The translations under genes and the position numbers were made by a program. Source: CAJCBL01 sp035298965 (GTDB taxonomy: Bacteria; Verrucomicrobiota; Verrucomicrobiia; Opitutales; Opitutaceae). From it: 64,000 bases of DNA. Below are positions 1 through 10,359 of the stretch, piece by piece; within the stretch, counting starts at the first letter, position 1; each line of letters opens with the position of its first letter. The stretch is from NCBI GenBank assembly GCA_035298965.1, contig DATGXO010000070.1, forward strand, positions 47,510 through 111,509, in the 5' to 3' direction. The notes under the pieces were generated by a model. The model saw only the letters and a program-made list of their open reading frames with translations. It had not been told where the DNA came from and did no database searches.

Positions 1-591
1 CGGATCGAGCGTGCCGAAGTAGGACTGGTTGGTCGATCCGCCGGTGTTCAGGCTCTTGTCGTGGGCGTAGAAGATGCCGCCCTCGTCGCCGATCGTGATC
101 TGGCCGTCCTTCTTCTTGAGGCCGCTGCCCGTCATGAAGAAATCGATCGCGTCATTCGCGCCGATCGTGAGGAACGCATGATCGCCGAACGCGATCGTCT
201 TGCCGCCGACCGCCTGCGCGCCATCGGCGAGCAGGTGATCGACGCCGTTGAGGCGGTAGCCGAAGTCGTTCCACCAACCGCCGGACTCACCGAGGAAAAC
301 GACTTCCACGGTGATCGGTTTGGTGGCGCCGGCGAAGCTCGGCGCGACGAGGCTCGTGGCGCCGAAATTGGCCTGGAACCCGGACCAATCGCGAAACGCG
401 GTATCCGCCTGAGTGGCGTTCGGGAAATCCGCGCGCGGGTTCGGGATGCCGGTCACGTTGCCATCGGAGGCGACGATGAAGGGCGAGAACCAGTTCTTGT
501 AGTCGGTGAGCTGTTTGCCCGTCGCCGGAGCGAGCGTGGCGTGGGCGCTGGCAGCGCTCAACAGCAGGAGTGGGAGCAGTAGTGTTCTCAT
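1..591 (-). CDS. Secreted protein of unknown function (3' end beyond window)
   Basis: The frame is open from an ATG at 591 down to base 1 (197 codons, no stop), so the C-terminus lies outside the window. The first 18 or so residues are a clear signal peptide (MRTLLLPLLLLSAASAHA) with a likely cut after AHA, so the product is exported. The mature part is rich in Gly, Asn and aromatic residues (for example KNWFSPFIVASDGN and FLGESGGWWNDFGYRLNG). That composition fits a beta-rich extracellular domain of the kind seen in PEP-CTERM-sorted proteins, but the sorting signal would be off the window. I do not recognise a family. It is divergent from the transporter gene, with about 200 bases between the starts. 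Confidence 0.7.
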   Translation of the reverse strand, partial: MRTLLLPLLLLSAASAHATLAPATGKQLTDYKNWFSPFIVASDGNVTGIPNPRADFPNATQADTAFRDWSGFQANFGATSLVAPSFAGATKPITVEVVFLGESGGWWNDFGYRLNGVDHLLADGAQAVGGKTIAFGDHAFLTIGANDAIDFFMTGSGLKKKDGQITIGDEGGIFYAHDKSLNTGGSTNQSYFGTLDP

Positions 592-797
592 TTGGGAACG
601 TGGGGCGAGCCGAGGAATTCGGCCCGCGCCGCGATGAACAGGCAGGAGTCGCGCCCGTTCCAGTGGATTACCACACGACAGGCAAAGTTCAGCTCCGCCC
701 CTATCACGTCGGTAATGGTTTCCCGCATGGGATTGAGTTCTTTCGCGCTGCGGCATCGACACTGCTCAGCAGCCTCGCTCGAATTCGAGCAACCCAC

Positions 798-2228
798 ATG
801 CCCTCCCCAACCACTTCCCGTACGCCCGCCGAAGCCATCGTCGGGTACTTCCGCGACTTCGGCGTGCTTCGCGAAACGCGTTCCGAGTACTGGGGCATCC
901 AGATCGTCAACTTCCTGGACTGCACCTTCTACTTCGCGATGTTGACCATCGCCTCGCTCTTCCTCTCCCACGACCTCGGGATGAGCGATCGCGACGCCGG
1001 GCGAACGATCGCGCTATTCACGTCCGCGACAACAATCCTGCTGACATTTTCCGGGATGATCTGCGACTGGCTCGGCATCCGGAAATCGCTGCGTCTCTCG
1101 ATGTGGTCGATGCTCGGCCTGCGTGCCGCGGTCGTCGCGATCGGCCTTTTCCCGGGGATCCCGTATCGAGGCGTGATTGCCGCAGTCCTGTTCGTGCTGA
1201 TGGCGCCGTTCATGGCGGCGATCCAGACGATCTTCCAAGCTGCCACCCAGCGGTTCACCACCGCGAAATCGCGCAGCGCCGGTTTCAATCTCTGGTACCT
1301 TTTCATGAACATCGGGGCGGCCGCGGGTGGCTACTCGATCGATTTCGTGCGCCTCCATCTGAAGATCGCCAACGTGCACATCTTCACGATGGGTGTGGTG
1401 ATGGCTGTGCTCTGCCTCATCGTCGGCGAGTTGATGGTGCGCAACGAAGCCCAGCTCCGTGGTCCGGAGGAGGCCCCCGAACCCGCCGCCGCTGAGAAGC
1501 CGAAGAAAAAAGGACCGATCAAGATTTTCGAAGATGTCGTGAAGGAGCCGGCGTTCTTCCGGTTGATCGTGCTGATCGCCCTGATCCTCGGCGTGCGCGC
1601 GGTCTATGCCTACCTGTACCTGCTCATGCCCAAATACTGGGAACGCACCATCGGCGCCGATGCCGCGATCGGTGTGCTGAACATGATCAATCCCATCGGC
1701 ATCGTCGTGGGGCTGATCCTGTTCATCCCGCTGGCGAACAAGTTCAAGGTCTTCAACATGCTCGTCTACGGCGCCATGGTGTCGGCGCTCTCGTTGTTCC
1801 CGCTCGCGCTTCCTTGGGAATGGTACGGGCTGGGCATCGCGAATGCGCACTACGTGATGGCCATCCTCTGCATGGCGGTCGTCACGATCGGTGAAGTGCT
1901 CTGGTCGCCGAAACTATACGAGTACACTGCCCTCATCGCCCCGAAAGGTCAGGAAGGCACCTATCTCGGGCTCTCCATGATCCCGTGGTTTCTCGCCAAG
2001 ACGATCGTGAGCTGGTTCTCCGGCGATATGCTCACGCGCTGGTCACCCGAAACGGTCACCGTTGCCGGTGCGCAGATGCCGCTCCAGAAGGCCATGGTCG
2101 CCGGCCAGCTCGCTTACTGGGATTCGCCGGCGGCGATGTGGTTGTGGCTCGGCATCTGGGCCATGATCGGTTGCGTCCTCGCGCTCCTGCTCCGCGGTTG
2201 GCTGACCCGTGGGGTGCGGTCCGAGTAG
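798..2228 (+). CDS. MFS transporter, POT (proton/oligopeptide)-like
   Basis: A 476-residue integral membrane protein with about 12 hydrophobic segments and a charged central loop (PEPAAAEKPKKKGP) between the two six-helix halves, as in the major facilitator superfamily. The segment FNLWYLFMNIGAAAGGYSID resembles the PTR2/POT signature, and the C-terminal half has VLWSPKLYEYTALIAPKGQE, typical of POT-like carriers. Substrate cannot be read from sequence; small peptides or a related solute is the family expectation. The frame is open upstream to 570, but the hydrophobic protein and its natural N-terminus start at the ATG at 798. No neighbouring gene suggests a pathway. Confidence 0.8.
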   Translation: MPSPTTSRTPAEAIVGYFRDFGVLRETRSEYWGIQIVNFLDCTFYFAMLTIASLFLSHDLGMSDRDAGRTIALFTSATTILLTFSGMICDWLGIRKSLRLSMWSMLGLRAAVVAIGLFPGIPYRGVIAAVLFVLMAPFMAAIQTIFQAATQRFTTAKSRSAGFNLWYLFMNIGAAAGGYSIDFVRLHLKIANVHIFTMGVVMAVLCLIVGELMVRNEAQLRGPEEAPEPAAAEKPKKKGPIKIFEDVVKEPAFFRLIVLIALILGVRAVYAYLYLLMPKYWERTIGADAAIGVLNMINPIGIVVGLILFIPLANKFKVFNMLVYGAMVSALSLFPLALPWEWYGLGIANAHYVMAILCMAVVTIGEVLWSPKLYEYTALIAPKGQEGTYLGLSMIPWFLAKTIVSWFSGDMLTRWSPETVTVAGAQMPLQKAMVAGQLAYWDSPAAMWLWLGIWAMIGCVLALLLRGWLTRGVRSE

Positions 2229-2360
2229 CTGCCGCGAGTCCGCCGATAGGTTCGCACCCCTCCCGCCGCGTAGATTGGCGGCCACTGTCCCCCTGCGCCG
2301 TTGTCTTTCCCCTTAATCGCCAACGATTCCGGCCGTTACACGGGAGAGAGCGATCCCCGC

Positions 2361-3962
2361 GTGCCCACACCACTCGCCAGCCAGACGATTGCCCGCATTC
2401 AACAGGCGCTCCGCGACCGCGAAGCGGCGAGCCTGCCTGAAGTCATCAAGCTCATCGAAGAGCTCTCCAATCGCGCCTTCACCATCTCGGTCCAGGAGCT
2501 CGCCGATCTGATCAGCCGCGACACCCTGGTCACCGCCAAGGTGATCCAGGCAGCGAATACCTTCGGCTACAACCCGTTCGGCGTCGCCGTCACGACGGTC
2601 ACGCAGGCCATCCAAGTCGTCGGCTTCAACAAGATCCGCAACCTCGCCCTCTCGATGCTGCTCATCGAGAAAGCCCTGCACGGCGCGCAACCCGAGGCCG
2701 TCCGCGAATCCGCCGCCCTCGCGCTCTGCAGCGGCCTCTTCGCGCAGGCGCTCACCACCATCCACCCCGATCAGGACTCCGAGCAGGCGTTCGTCTTCGC
2801 CTGCCTCCGCCATTACGGCCGGCTCCTGCTCGCCACTTTCCTCAGCGCGGATTTCCAGCAGATCCATCAACGGCCGGTCAACGAATCCGAAGCCGACGCC
2901 TGCCGCCGCGTTTTCGGCCTCACCCCGCTCGAGCTCACCCACCGTCTCTTCGAGGACTCGCGTCTGCCGCGCACGATCCTGCGGTGCCTGCAGGACGTGC
3001 CGCCCACGCAGTTGCTCCAGCCCTGCGCCACCCCCGAGGAGCGCCTGACCGCGATCACCAACTTCGCTTCGGCCCTCGGTGAGATCGTCGTCTCCTCCCG
3101 CGTCGGTGCCACCGGTTTCGCCGACGAAGCCGAAAAACTGCGGAAGAACTTCGGTGCGAAACTCGAGCTCACCCAGGATGCGATCACGATCCTGATGAAG
3201 GTCGTCGATCAGAACATCCGCAGCTTCACGCGCACCTACGGCGCCAAAGCCGTGTCCACCGGCGTGATTCAGCGCATCTCCGAGCGCTCCGCGCAGACGG
3301 AGCCCCTGCCCACGCTCGCCGGCACCGCGTCCCCGCCCGTCGCCGAAACCGCACCTGGAACACACACCGGCCCCCTCCCCGCCGAGACGGACCGCTCAGC
3401 CGAGTCGGCGAAGCCCACCCCGCCAACTCCCCCCGCACCCGACGGCGTCGCGATCCTCACCGAGTGTCTCATCCAGCTCACCGAGCTCACCTCCGCCACG
3501 AATATCGACCTGCCGGCGACGGAGTCGGTCGCGCTCGCGGCCACCCGGCGCGCCCTCGCGCTCCAAGACTGCGTCCTCTTCCAACGCGAACCCGATGCCC
3601 GCACGTACGCCGCCCGCAACGGCATCGGCGTGCTGCTCGATCTCGTGCGCGGTCGGCCGGTCATCAGCACCGAACGCCGCGACGTTTTCAGCATCTGTCT
3701 CACCCGCCGCGAAGACGTGCTGATCCGCGACACCTCGGACCCGAAGATCCGCCCGTTTCTGCCGGAATGGCTTCTCAGCGCCGGCGCGATCAGCGGCTTC
3801 ATTCTGCTGCCGCTGCTCAACGAGACCGGCGCGGTAGCCCTGATGGTCGGCACCCGCATCGGCCCTCGCCCGCTCCAACCGTCCGCCCGCGAGCTCCAGC
3901 TCCTCAAGGCGATTCGGCAGCACCTCGTCTCGGCCCGCCGGCTCGCCGGAGTGAAGAACTGA
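2361..3962 (+). CDS. HDOD domain protein with C-terminal GAF-like domain
   Basis: A cytoplasmic signalling protein of about 533 residues. Residues of roughly 20-230 form an HDOD domain (LPEVIKLIEELS, ISRDTLVTAKVIQAAN, FNKIRNLALSMLL), a degenerate HD-type helical domain that usually lacks hydrolase residues and works as an output or scaffold module. A Pro/Thr/Ala-rich linker follows, then a GAF-like sensor fold in the last 150 residues (GFILLPLLNETGAVALMVG). The GTG at 2361 is chosen because GGAGAG sits about 12 bases upstream. A TTG at 2301 in the same frame would add 20 residues but has no ribosome site. A second HDOD gene lies at 34353-35234. Confidence 0.8.
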   Translation: MPTPLASQTIARIQQALRDREAASLPEVIKLIEELSNRAFTISVQELADLISRDTLVTAKVIQAANTFGYNPFGVAVTTVTQAIQVVGFNKIRNLALSMLLIEKALHGAQPEAVRESAALALCSGLFAQALTTIHPDQDSEQAFVFACLRHYGRLLLATFLSADFQQIHQRPVNESEADACRRVFGLTPLELTHRLFEDSRLPRTILRCLQDVPPTQLLQPCATPEERLTAITNFASALGEIVVSSRVGATGFADEAEKLRKNFGAKLELTQDAITILMKVVDQNIRSFTRTYGAKAVSTGVIQRISERSAQTEPLPTLAGTASPPVAETAPGTHTGPLPAETDRSAESAKPTPPTPPAPDGVAILTECLIQLTELTSATNIDLPATESVALAATRRALALQDCVLFQREPDARTYAARNGIGVLLDLVRGRPVISTERRDVFSICLTRREDVLIRDTSDPKIRPFLPEWLLSAGAISGFILLPLLNETGAVALMVGTRIGPRPLQPSARELQLLKAIRQHLVSARRLAGVKN

Positions 3963-4111
3963 ACCGGAGAAAACGGCATGCAGCTCCCGCTAGATTCCCG
4001 ACACTCGCTGCGTCGGCAGCGAGGATTCCCCGCCCTTGAGAACACCGCATTCGCGGAAACTTTCTGCTTTCGTTTTCGCGAGGCATTGCCCAACTTCCCG
4101 CGCTCGCACAC

Positions 4112-4202
4112 GGAGAGGTGGCAGAGTGGTTGAACGCGCCGCACTCGAAATGCGGTTTAGGCTCATACCCTAACGTGGGTTCGAATCCCACCCTCTCCGC
4201 CA
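4112..4202 (+). tRNA. tRNA-Ser (anticodon CGA)
   Basis: The 5' arm GGAGAGG (4112-4118) pairs perfectly with CCTCTCC (4192-4198), followed by discriminator G and an encoded CCA at 4200-4202. The anticodon loop CTCGAAA is closed by CCGCA/TGCGG and reads TCG serine codons. The T arm contains GTTCGAATC, and a long class II variable arm (about 4155-4174) is as expected for tRNA-Ser. Confidence 0.95.
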
Positions 4203-4271
4203 CTTTGCCGCGTTTGGGAAGGCAGCGCGGGATGTGCTGAAATCACACCCGATCCTCGGCGTCGGACCCCG

Positions 4272-5471
4272 CTACTCGCTGCCGAGTGCGACCAGCGCCT
4301 CTTCGACCTCCCGCGCGTCACGCGGCGACAGCTCGGCGAGCGCCGCGAACTCTGGCCAGCGTGCGATCGCGGCGCGCACGTCGTCGAGGATGACGCGGCG
4401 GGCCCGCCGATCGATCCCCTCGGCTTCGGCCAGCGTCTCCAGTTGGTGAATCCCAACACGGCACCGCTCCCCCATTACAGCCATCCCGCGCTCGCGCAGC
4501 TGGCCGGTTCCAACAAACGTCACGTCGAAAGCCGGGCTCAGGCGCCAGTCGCGGCCGTCGTAGAGAAACCCGTGGTTCTTGCCGTGGTCGTCGCGGTTGC
4601 TGGCGAGAACGTTGAACACCGCACGCCGATATGCCTTCAGCACCTCGGCATGGTCCCGCGTGATCCGCCGCGTCACGCGCAGCAGGATCTGGTAGTCGAG
4701 GTCGCTACCGAGCATCTGACACAGCCCCGCCAGGCTGTGGTAGTGGACGCGTTCGGCGCCGACGCGATCGAACCGGCGCACGGCGAAGTGCGCGCGGGTG
4801 CCGCCCGCGCGCGCCGTTTCGAGCAACCGCGTCTCCGGCATTTCGATTCCGGCGGCCGCGACGAGCAACGAGTACGCGTACTCGAGCCGGCCGAGATTGC
4901 GCTCCGCCGAGGTGTCGAACTTCACCAGCCACGCGTTCGGGTGATCGCGGTCGCAGTCGTGCGAGAGCGAGTGCAACGCGTGGTCGAACCACAGCGCCGC
5001 CTTCGGACGCGCCCCGCCCGGCGAAGTGCCCACATCCGCCAGCAATGCGAGATCCGTGCGTGCGCCCTCCTCGAGGTGCGCCGCGGCCGTGTAGATCGTG
5101 TCGAGCGTACCGCGATCGGCCTCGATTCCGGAGGCGGGTGCATAACTCAGCGCCCCGAATCCCCGCCGACCGATGAACGAGAGCCGCATCAACGGATCCA
5201 CGGTGTGAGCTGGGACCCCGCGTTGGCGGAAGAAATCGTCCATCACACGCGTACCCCAGGAATCCGGAAGCGAATCCTCGAACAGCCCCGGGAGCCGCAT
5301 CGTCGGCGAACCATCGCGCGAGCGCACCCCCGGTCCGAGCGGCAACGCCAGCGGCGACAGTTCGTGACCCGAGCTCAGGAACGACGCCGCATATTCGAAC
5401 AGAATGCCGCCGCGCGCGCTCGCCAAGGTGCCGACCAACTGATCGCGGTAGAACACATCGAGCTTGTTCAT
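4272..5471 (-). CDS. hipA: HipA-type serine/threonine kinase toxin
   Basis: A 399-residue HipA-family kinase; the classical member phosphorylates glutamyl-tRNA synthetase and causes growth arrest. The N-terminal subdomain has the family hallmark FEDSLPDSWG near residue 65. The P-loop-like GGARPKAALWFD is mid-protein, the catalytic loop SNRDDHGKNHGF near residue 295 supplies the Asp and Lys/Asn residues, and the metal-binding LSPAFDVTF follows at about 315. All expected kinase motifs are present and the length is normal for full-length HipA (not the split HipS/HipT form), so it looks active. Its start overlaps the stop of the upstream antitoxin gene by 4 bases, implying translational coupling. 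Confidence 0.92.
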   Translation of the reverse strand: MNKLDVFYRDQLVGTLASARGGILFEYAASFLSSGHELSPLALPLGPGVRSRDGSPTMRLPGLFEDSLPDSWGTRVMDDFFRQRGVPAHTVDPLMRLSFIGRRGFGALSYAPASGIEADRGTLDTIYTAAAHLEEGARTDLALLADVGTSPGGARPKAALWFDHALHSLSHDCDRDHPNAWLVKFDTSAERNLGRLEYAYSLLVAAAGIEMPETRLLETARAGGTRAHFAVRRFDRVGAERVHYHSLAGLCQMLGSDLDYQILLRVTRRITRDHAEVLKAYRRAVFNVLASNRDDHGKNHGFLYDGRDWRLSPAFDVTFVGTGQLRERGMAVMGERCRVGIHQLETLAEAEGIDRRARRVILDDVRAAIARWPEFAALAELSPRDAREVEEALVALGSE

Positions 5472-5767
5472 TGCCGTGTTCTCCCTCGCTTCGGCAGCGG
5501 TTTCGCGAGCTCGGCGAGCGAGGCTCCGGCCGGCAGCGCCGACTTGCCCAGCGTCTCGATTTCGCCGCTGAGCCCGAGCACATCGAGAATCGCGATGAAC
5601 CTCACCAACGAGATCCGGCCGGTCCGTTCGAACAGGACGTAGGTCGGTAGTTTCACGCCGGCGCGGCGCGCAAGTTCCGCCTGACTCCAGCCGCGCTGGA
5701 GCCGCTGATCGCGCGCCCGTTGAGCAAGCGTGCGGGCGATTTCAACCGGCGTGCTAAGCGATAGCAT
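5468..5767 (-). CDS. hipB: HipB-like XRE-family antitoxin/repressor
   Basis: A 99-residue helix-turn-helix protein. Residues 10-70 carry the Cro/C1-type motif (RLQRGWSQAELARRAGVKLP, then YVLFERTGRISLVRFIAIL). By family it binds operator palindromes to repress the operon and neutralises HipA. It is the first gene of the pair and ends within the ATGA overlap with hipA. Two short palindromes lie at and just before its start codon, consistent with autoregulation. Confidence 0.9.
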   Translation of the reverse strand: MLSLSTPVEIARTLAQRARDQRLQRGWSQAELARRAGVKLPTYVLFERTGRISLVRFIAILDVLGLSGEIETLGKSALPAGASLAELAKPLPKRGRTRQ

Positions 5768-5792
5768 GCTGTCGGAAATGCCGAATTTTCGG
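5759..5792 (-). promoter_or_regulatory. Candidate HipB operator palindromes
   Basis: CGATAGCATGCTGTCG at 5759-5774 is a 16-base palindrome with one mismatched pair and straddles the hipB start codon. CCGAATTTTCGG at 5781-5792 is a perfect 5-2-5 inverted repeat. Both lie where an autorepressor would be expected. Binding by HipB is inferred only from position and symmetry. Confidence 0.4.
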
Positions 5793-6105
5793 AGCTAAAC
5801 AACAAGATAGTATCGGTGCGGGTTTGGCCCGACGGATGTGTGTCCCGCGCGAGGGCACCAGCTAATAATGTTATTCTTTAGGCCAGGTCGGCGACTTGGC
5901 GGTTCTCCGCGGCGGCGGACCACCTCACCGAGGTAGCCTACAGACAAGGCGAGGCAGGCAAGCGGATGACAATCGTTCGCGGGTCAGTCGGATGCGCGGG
6001 CGCAGAGCAGTCGCAGACGAGTTGCGATCCTACCGCAGGCGTGGAAGCCGAGCCGCGGGAATCGGCAAGGCGGCCGGCCTCAGCGCGGCCGGCTACAGCC
6101 GGGCA
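5793..6105. other. Intergenic region between hipBA and lepB
   Basis: No convincing gene is seen. An AT-rich patch with the inverted repeat AATAATGTTATT (5865-5876) stands out and may hold the minus-strand hipBA promoter. Near the lepB stop, GC-rich hairpins occur (GCCGGCC/GGCCGGC at 6073-6093 and CCGGCT-AC-AGCCGG at 6089-6102) without a T-tract. They could form the 3' end structure of the fabD-lepA-lepB transcript. Confidence 0.4.
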
Positions 6106-7404
6106 TTACCGCGCCGGACCCCAGCGCTTCGTGAACGGATAATAGATGAACAACGGGCGACCGATGGCATCTTTCGCCGGCACGAAACCCCAGTAGCGGC
6201 CGTCGGCGCTGTTATAGGAATTGTCGCCCAAGGCGAAGAAGTGGTTGTTGTCGACTGTGAGCGTGCGCCCTGTCGCGAGCAGACCACTGGCTTGGTAACC
6301 CCGATACAGTCCGACCTGATTGGCGTTCAGGTTGAACGCCTCCGCGCCGTCGATCGGCTCACCATTGCGGTAGAGCACAGGCTCTTTGATTTCGAGCGTG
6401 TCGCCGGGGCGGCCGACGAGGCGCTTGATATAGTACTGGTCCTGGCCGATGCCCTTGATGTTGCCGGTGCGGAAGACAAAGCCCTCGCCCACTTTCGGCT
6501 CGAAGAAGTTGTTGCTGAAACGGTCGACGAAGAGCTGGTCGCCCGTGAGCACATCAAAACTGAAAGCAACCTCGCCACGACTGACCGAGCGACCGGTTTT
6601 GAGCATCGGCACGCGCACCGCGCGACGGCGACCGGCGCCGTCGGTCACATCGAGAAACGCTTCCTCGATCTTCCCTGCACGCTGCAGCGCTGCAAACGCA
6701 TCCTTCCCCTCGAGTTTGCCGCCGAGGAAGGTCTCCATCACGAGCGTGTCGAAATCAAAGTCGGCCGGCACTCGCAACGAAACCGGCGCATCGCCCACAT
6801 AAAGCGTGTATTCCTTGAGCTGCGTTGGCACGACGAGCCATTTGCGGCCTGGGACTTGGCGCGCACCGGGTACCGCGATGCGGTCTTCGCGATTCGGCAC
6901 GACCGGTATCTTCAACTCCCCGCTCACCGGGGCGACGATCTCGCGGCGGGTGGCGCCGAAGGCGGCGAGACGAAGGAGCTGCGCGACCGGGCCGGGGGCG
7001 TTCTTCGGGTCGAGGAAGACCTCGTGTTTCATCCCGAAATAGGTCGGCCACATCGAGTTCGTCGGAATCTTGAACGGCTGCACGAAGAACGCGCGGATGC
7101 CGAGGATCACGATCGCGGCGGCGAGGAAGAATTCGACGTTGTCGGCGAGTCCGCCCTTCGGGTACACGCGGCCACCGGTGCGGTGGAGGGTCTTCTCGAG
7201 CGCCTCGACGGCGAGCTTGAGCTGGGCGGCGTCGGCCTTGGCCTTGAGCTTCGCCTTGAGCTCCTCGCGGCGCTGGTTGAGCTCGCCGAGTTCGGCCTCG
7301 GAGAGCTGGTCGCGGCGGTAGTGGTAAACCTTTTCGGCAACCTCGAGCCAGTTCTTCGCGTCGCGCCGCGCGCGGGCGGCCTGGGTCATGAGGAAGCTGA
7401 ACAT
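6106..7404 (-). CDS. lepB: Signal peptidase I (leader peptidase)
   Basis: A 432-residue membrane serine protease that removes signal peptides from exported proteins. A charged, probably coiled-coil region (residues 20-75) precedes a single transmembrane helix at about 90-108. The catalytic Ser117 follows in FKIPTNSMWPTY, and the general-base Lys lies in YYIKRLVGRPGDTLEI near residue 325. The C-terminal box FALGDNSYNSADGRYWGFVP is the family signature. It is longer than E. coli LepB because of the N-terminal extension and an enlarged beta domain, as seen in several Verrucomicrobiota. It is the last gene of the fabD-lepA-lepB operon, 28 bases after lepA. Confidence 0.95.
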   Translation of the reverse strand: MFSFLMTQAARARRDAKNWLEVAEKVYHYRRDQLSEAELGELNQRREELKAKLKAKADAAQLKLAVEALEKTLHRTGGRVYPKGGLADNVEFFLAAAIVILGIRAFFVQPFKIPTNSMWPTYFGMKHEVFLDPKNAPGPVAQLLRLAAFGATRREIVAPVSGELKIPVVPNREDRIAVPGARQVPGRKWLVVPTQLKEYTLYVGDAPVSLRVPADFDFDTLVMETFLGGKLEGKDAFAALQRAGKIEEAFLDVTDGAGRRRAVRVPMLKTGRSVSRGEVAFSFDVLTGDQLFVDRFSNNFFEPKVGEGFVFRTGNIKGIGQDQYYIKRLVGRPGDTLEIKEPVLYRNGEPIDGAEAFNLNANQVGLYRGYQASGLLATGRTLTVDNNHFFALGDNSYNSADGRYWGFVPAKDAIGRPLFIYYPFTKRWGPAR

Positions 7405-7432
7405 GGCGGGTTCTTCCGTTCGGAGGCTGCGG

Positions 7433-9232
<1,800 letters not shown>

Positions 9233-9253
9233 GCTGGGCGGTGGCGGCGGGCG

Positions 9254-10162
9254 TCAGGCCGCGGACAGGTCGGCGAATTCGTTGAAGGTTTTGGCGGGCC
9301 ACTCCTTGTTGATCCGCCGCGCGAGGCCGACGAGCACGGCGCCGGGGCCGCACTCCCAGAATTCAGTTACACCGAGCCCCGCCGCGCTGCGCATGCAATC
9401 TTCCCAGCGCACCGAGGAGACGACCTGCTTGATGAGCATCTCGCGAATCTCGTCGGGATTGGAGACCTGCTTGCCGGTGACATTGGTGAGCACCTGCAGC
9501 TTCGGGGCGTTGAACTGGACGGTCTGGAGAAACTTCGCGAACTCGGCGCGGGCCGGCTCCATGAGGCGGCTGTGGTAGGCGCCGGCGACGTTGAGCGGGA
9601 TCACCTTCTTCATGCCGCGCTCCTTGGCGGCGGTGACGCAGGCGTCGACCTTCGTCTTTTCGCCGGAGACGACGACCTGGCCGGGGCAGTTGAGATTTGC
9701 GACCTCGATATCGAACTCGTGGCAGAGGTCGTTAATCTTCGAAAGCTCCTCGCCGATGATGCTGGCCATGCCGCCGCGGGTGGCCTCGCAGGCGACCTGC
9801 ATCAGGCGACCGCGCTCGGCGACGACGCGCAGGCCGGTGTCGAAATCGAACACGCCGGCGACGGTGAGCGCGGTGACTTCGCCGAGGCTCAGGCCGGCGA
9901 CCGTGGACAAGTTGCCCAGGCGACCCTGCTCCTGCAGGAGCGAATAGAGAGTGTAGCCGTGCACGAAGAGCGCCGGCTGGCACACGCGAGTCGGGACGAG
10001 CAGTTCGTCGGGACCTTCAAAGCACATCTTGGCCAAGTCCCAGCCGAGCACCTCGTTGGCGCGGCTGTAGATCCGCGCGGCCGTGGCGGAATTGTCGGCG
10101 AGGCTTTTGCCCATGCCGACCTTCTGAGCTCCTTGACCGGAGAAAATGAGGGCGAGTGACAT
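9254..10162 (-). CDS. fabD: Malonyl-CoA:ACP transacylase
   Basis: A 302-residue enzyme that loads malonyl groups onto acyl carrier protein for fatty-acid synthesis. The oxyanion-hole motif FSGQGAQKVGMG is at the N-terminus, the nucleophile Ser is in VAGLSLGEVTAL, and the catalytic His is in GAYHSRLM. The ATG at 10162 is chosen because the family always begins a few residues before FSGQG; the longer open frame to 10639 has no family similarity. It is probably the first gene of fabD-lepA-lepB. No other fab genes are in the window. Confidence 0.95.
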   Translation of the reverse strand: MSLALIFSGQGAQKVGMGKSLADNSATAARIYSRANEVLGWDLAKMCFEGPDELLVPTRVCQPALFVHGYTLYSLLQEQGRLGNLSTVAGLSLGEVTALTVAGVFDFDTGLRVVAERGRLMQVACEATRGGMASIIGEELSKINDLCHEFDIEVANLNCPGQVVVSGEKTKVDACVTAAKERGMKKVIPLNVAGAYHSRLMEPARAEFAKFLQTVQFNAPKLQVLTNVTGKQVSNPDEIREMLIKQVVSSVRWEDCMRSAAGLGVTEFWECGPGAVLVGLARRINKEWPAKTFNEFADLSAA

Positions 10163-10359
10163 GTTTGAACGGCTGAGGAAAGGGTGCCCCTCCCAAAAAC
10201 CAAGTCCGAACTTCAAGGGGCGGATGCAGCGCGACGCGAGAGCCGGCGGCAGAACTACACCGCAGCCCGCGCATGCCCCCGGCGCACGCGCGGTGCGCGG
10301 CGGGCACAACAAGCCGCAAAGCCGGCGCGATGGGGCCGCCGGCGCGGGCGAGCGATGCA

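Noticed and set aside
61..582. Plus-strand frame of 173 codons opposite the secreted protein
   Set aside because: Its product is charged and repetitive, while the minus frame has a signal peptide and sensible sequence; it is the antisense shadow of that gene.
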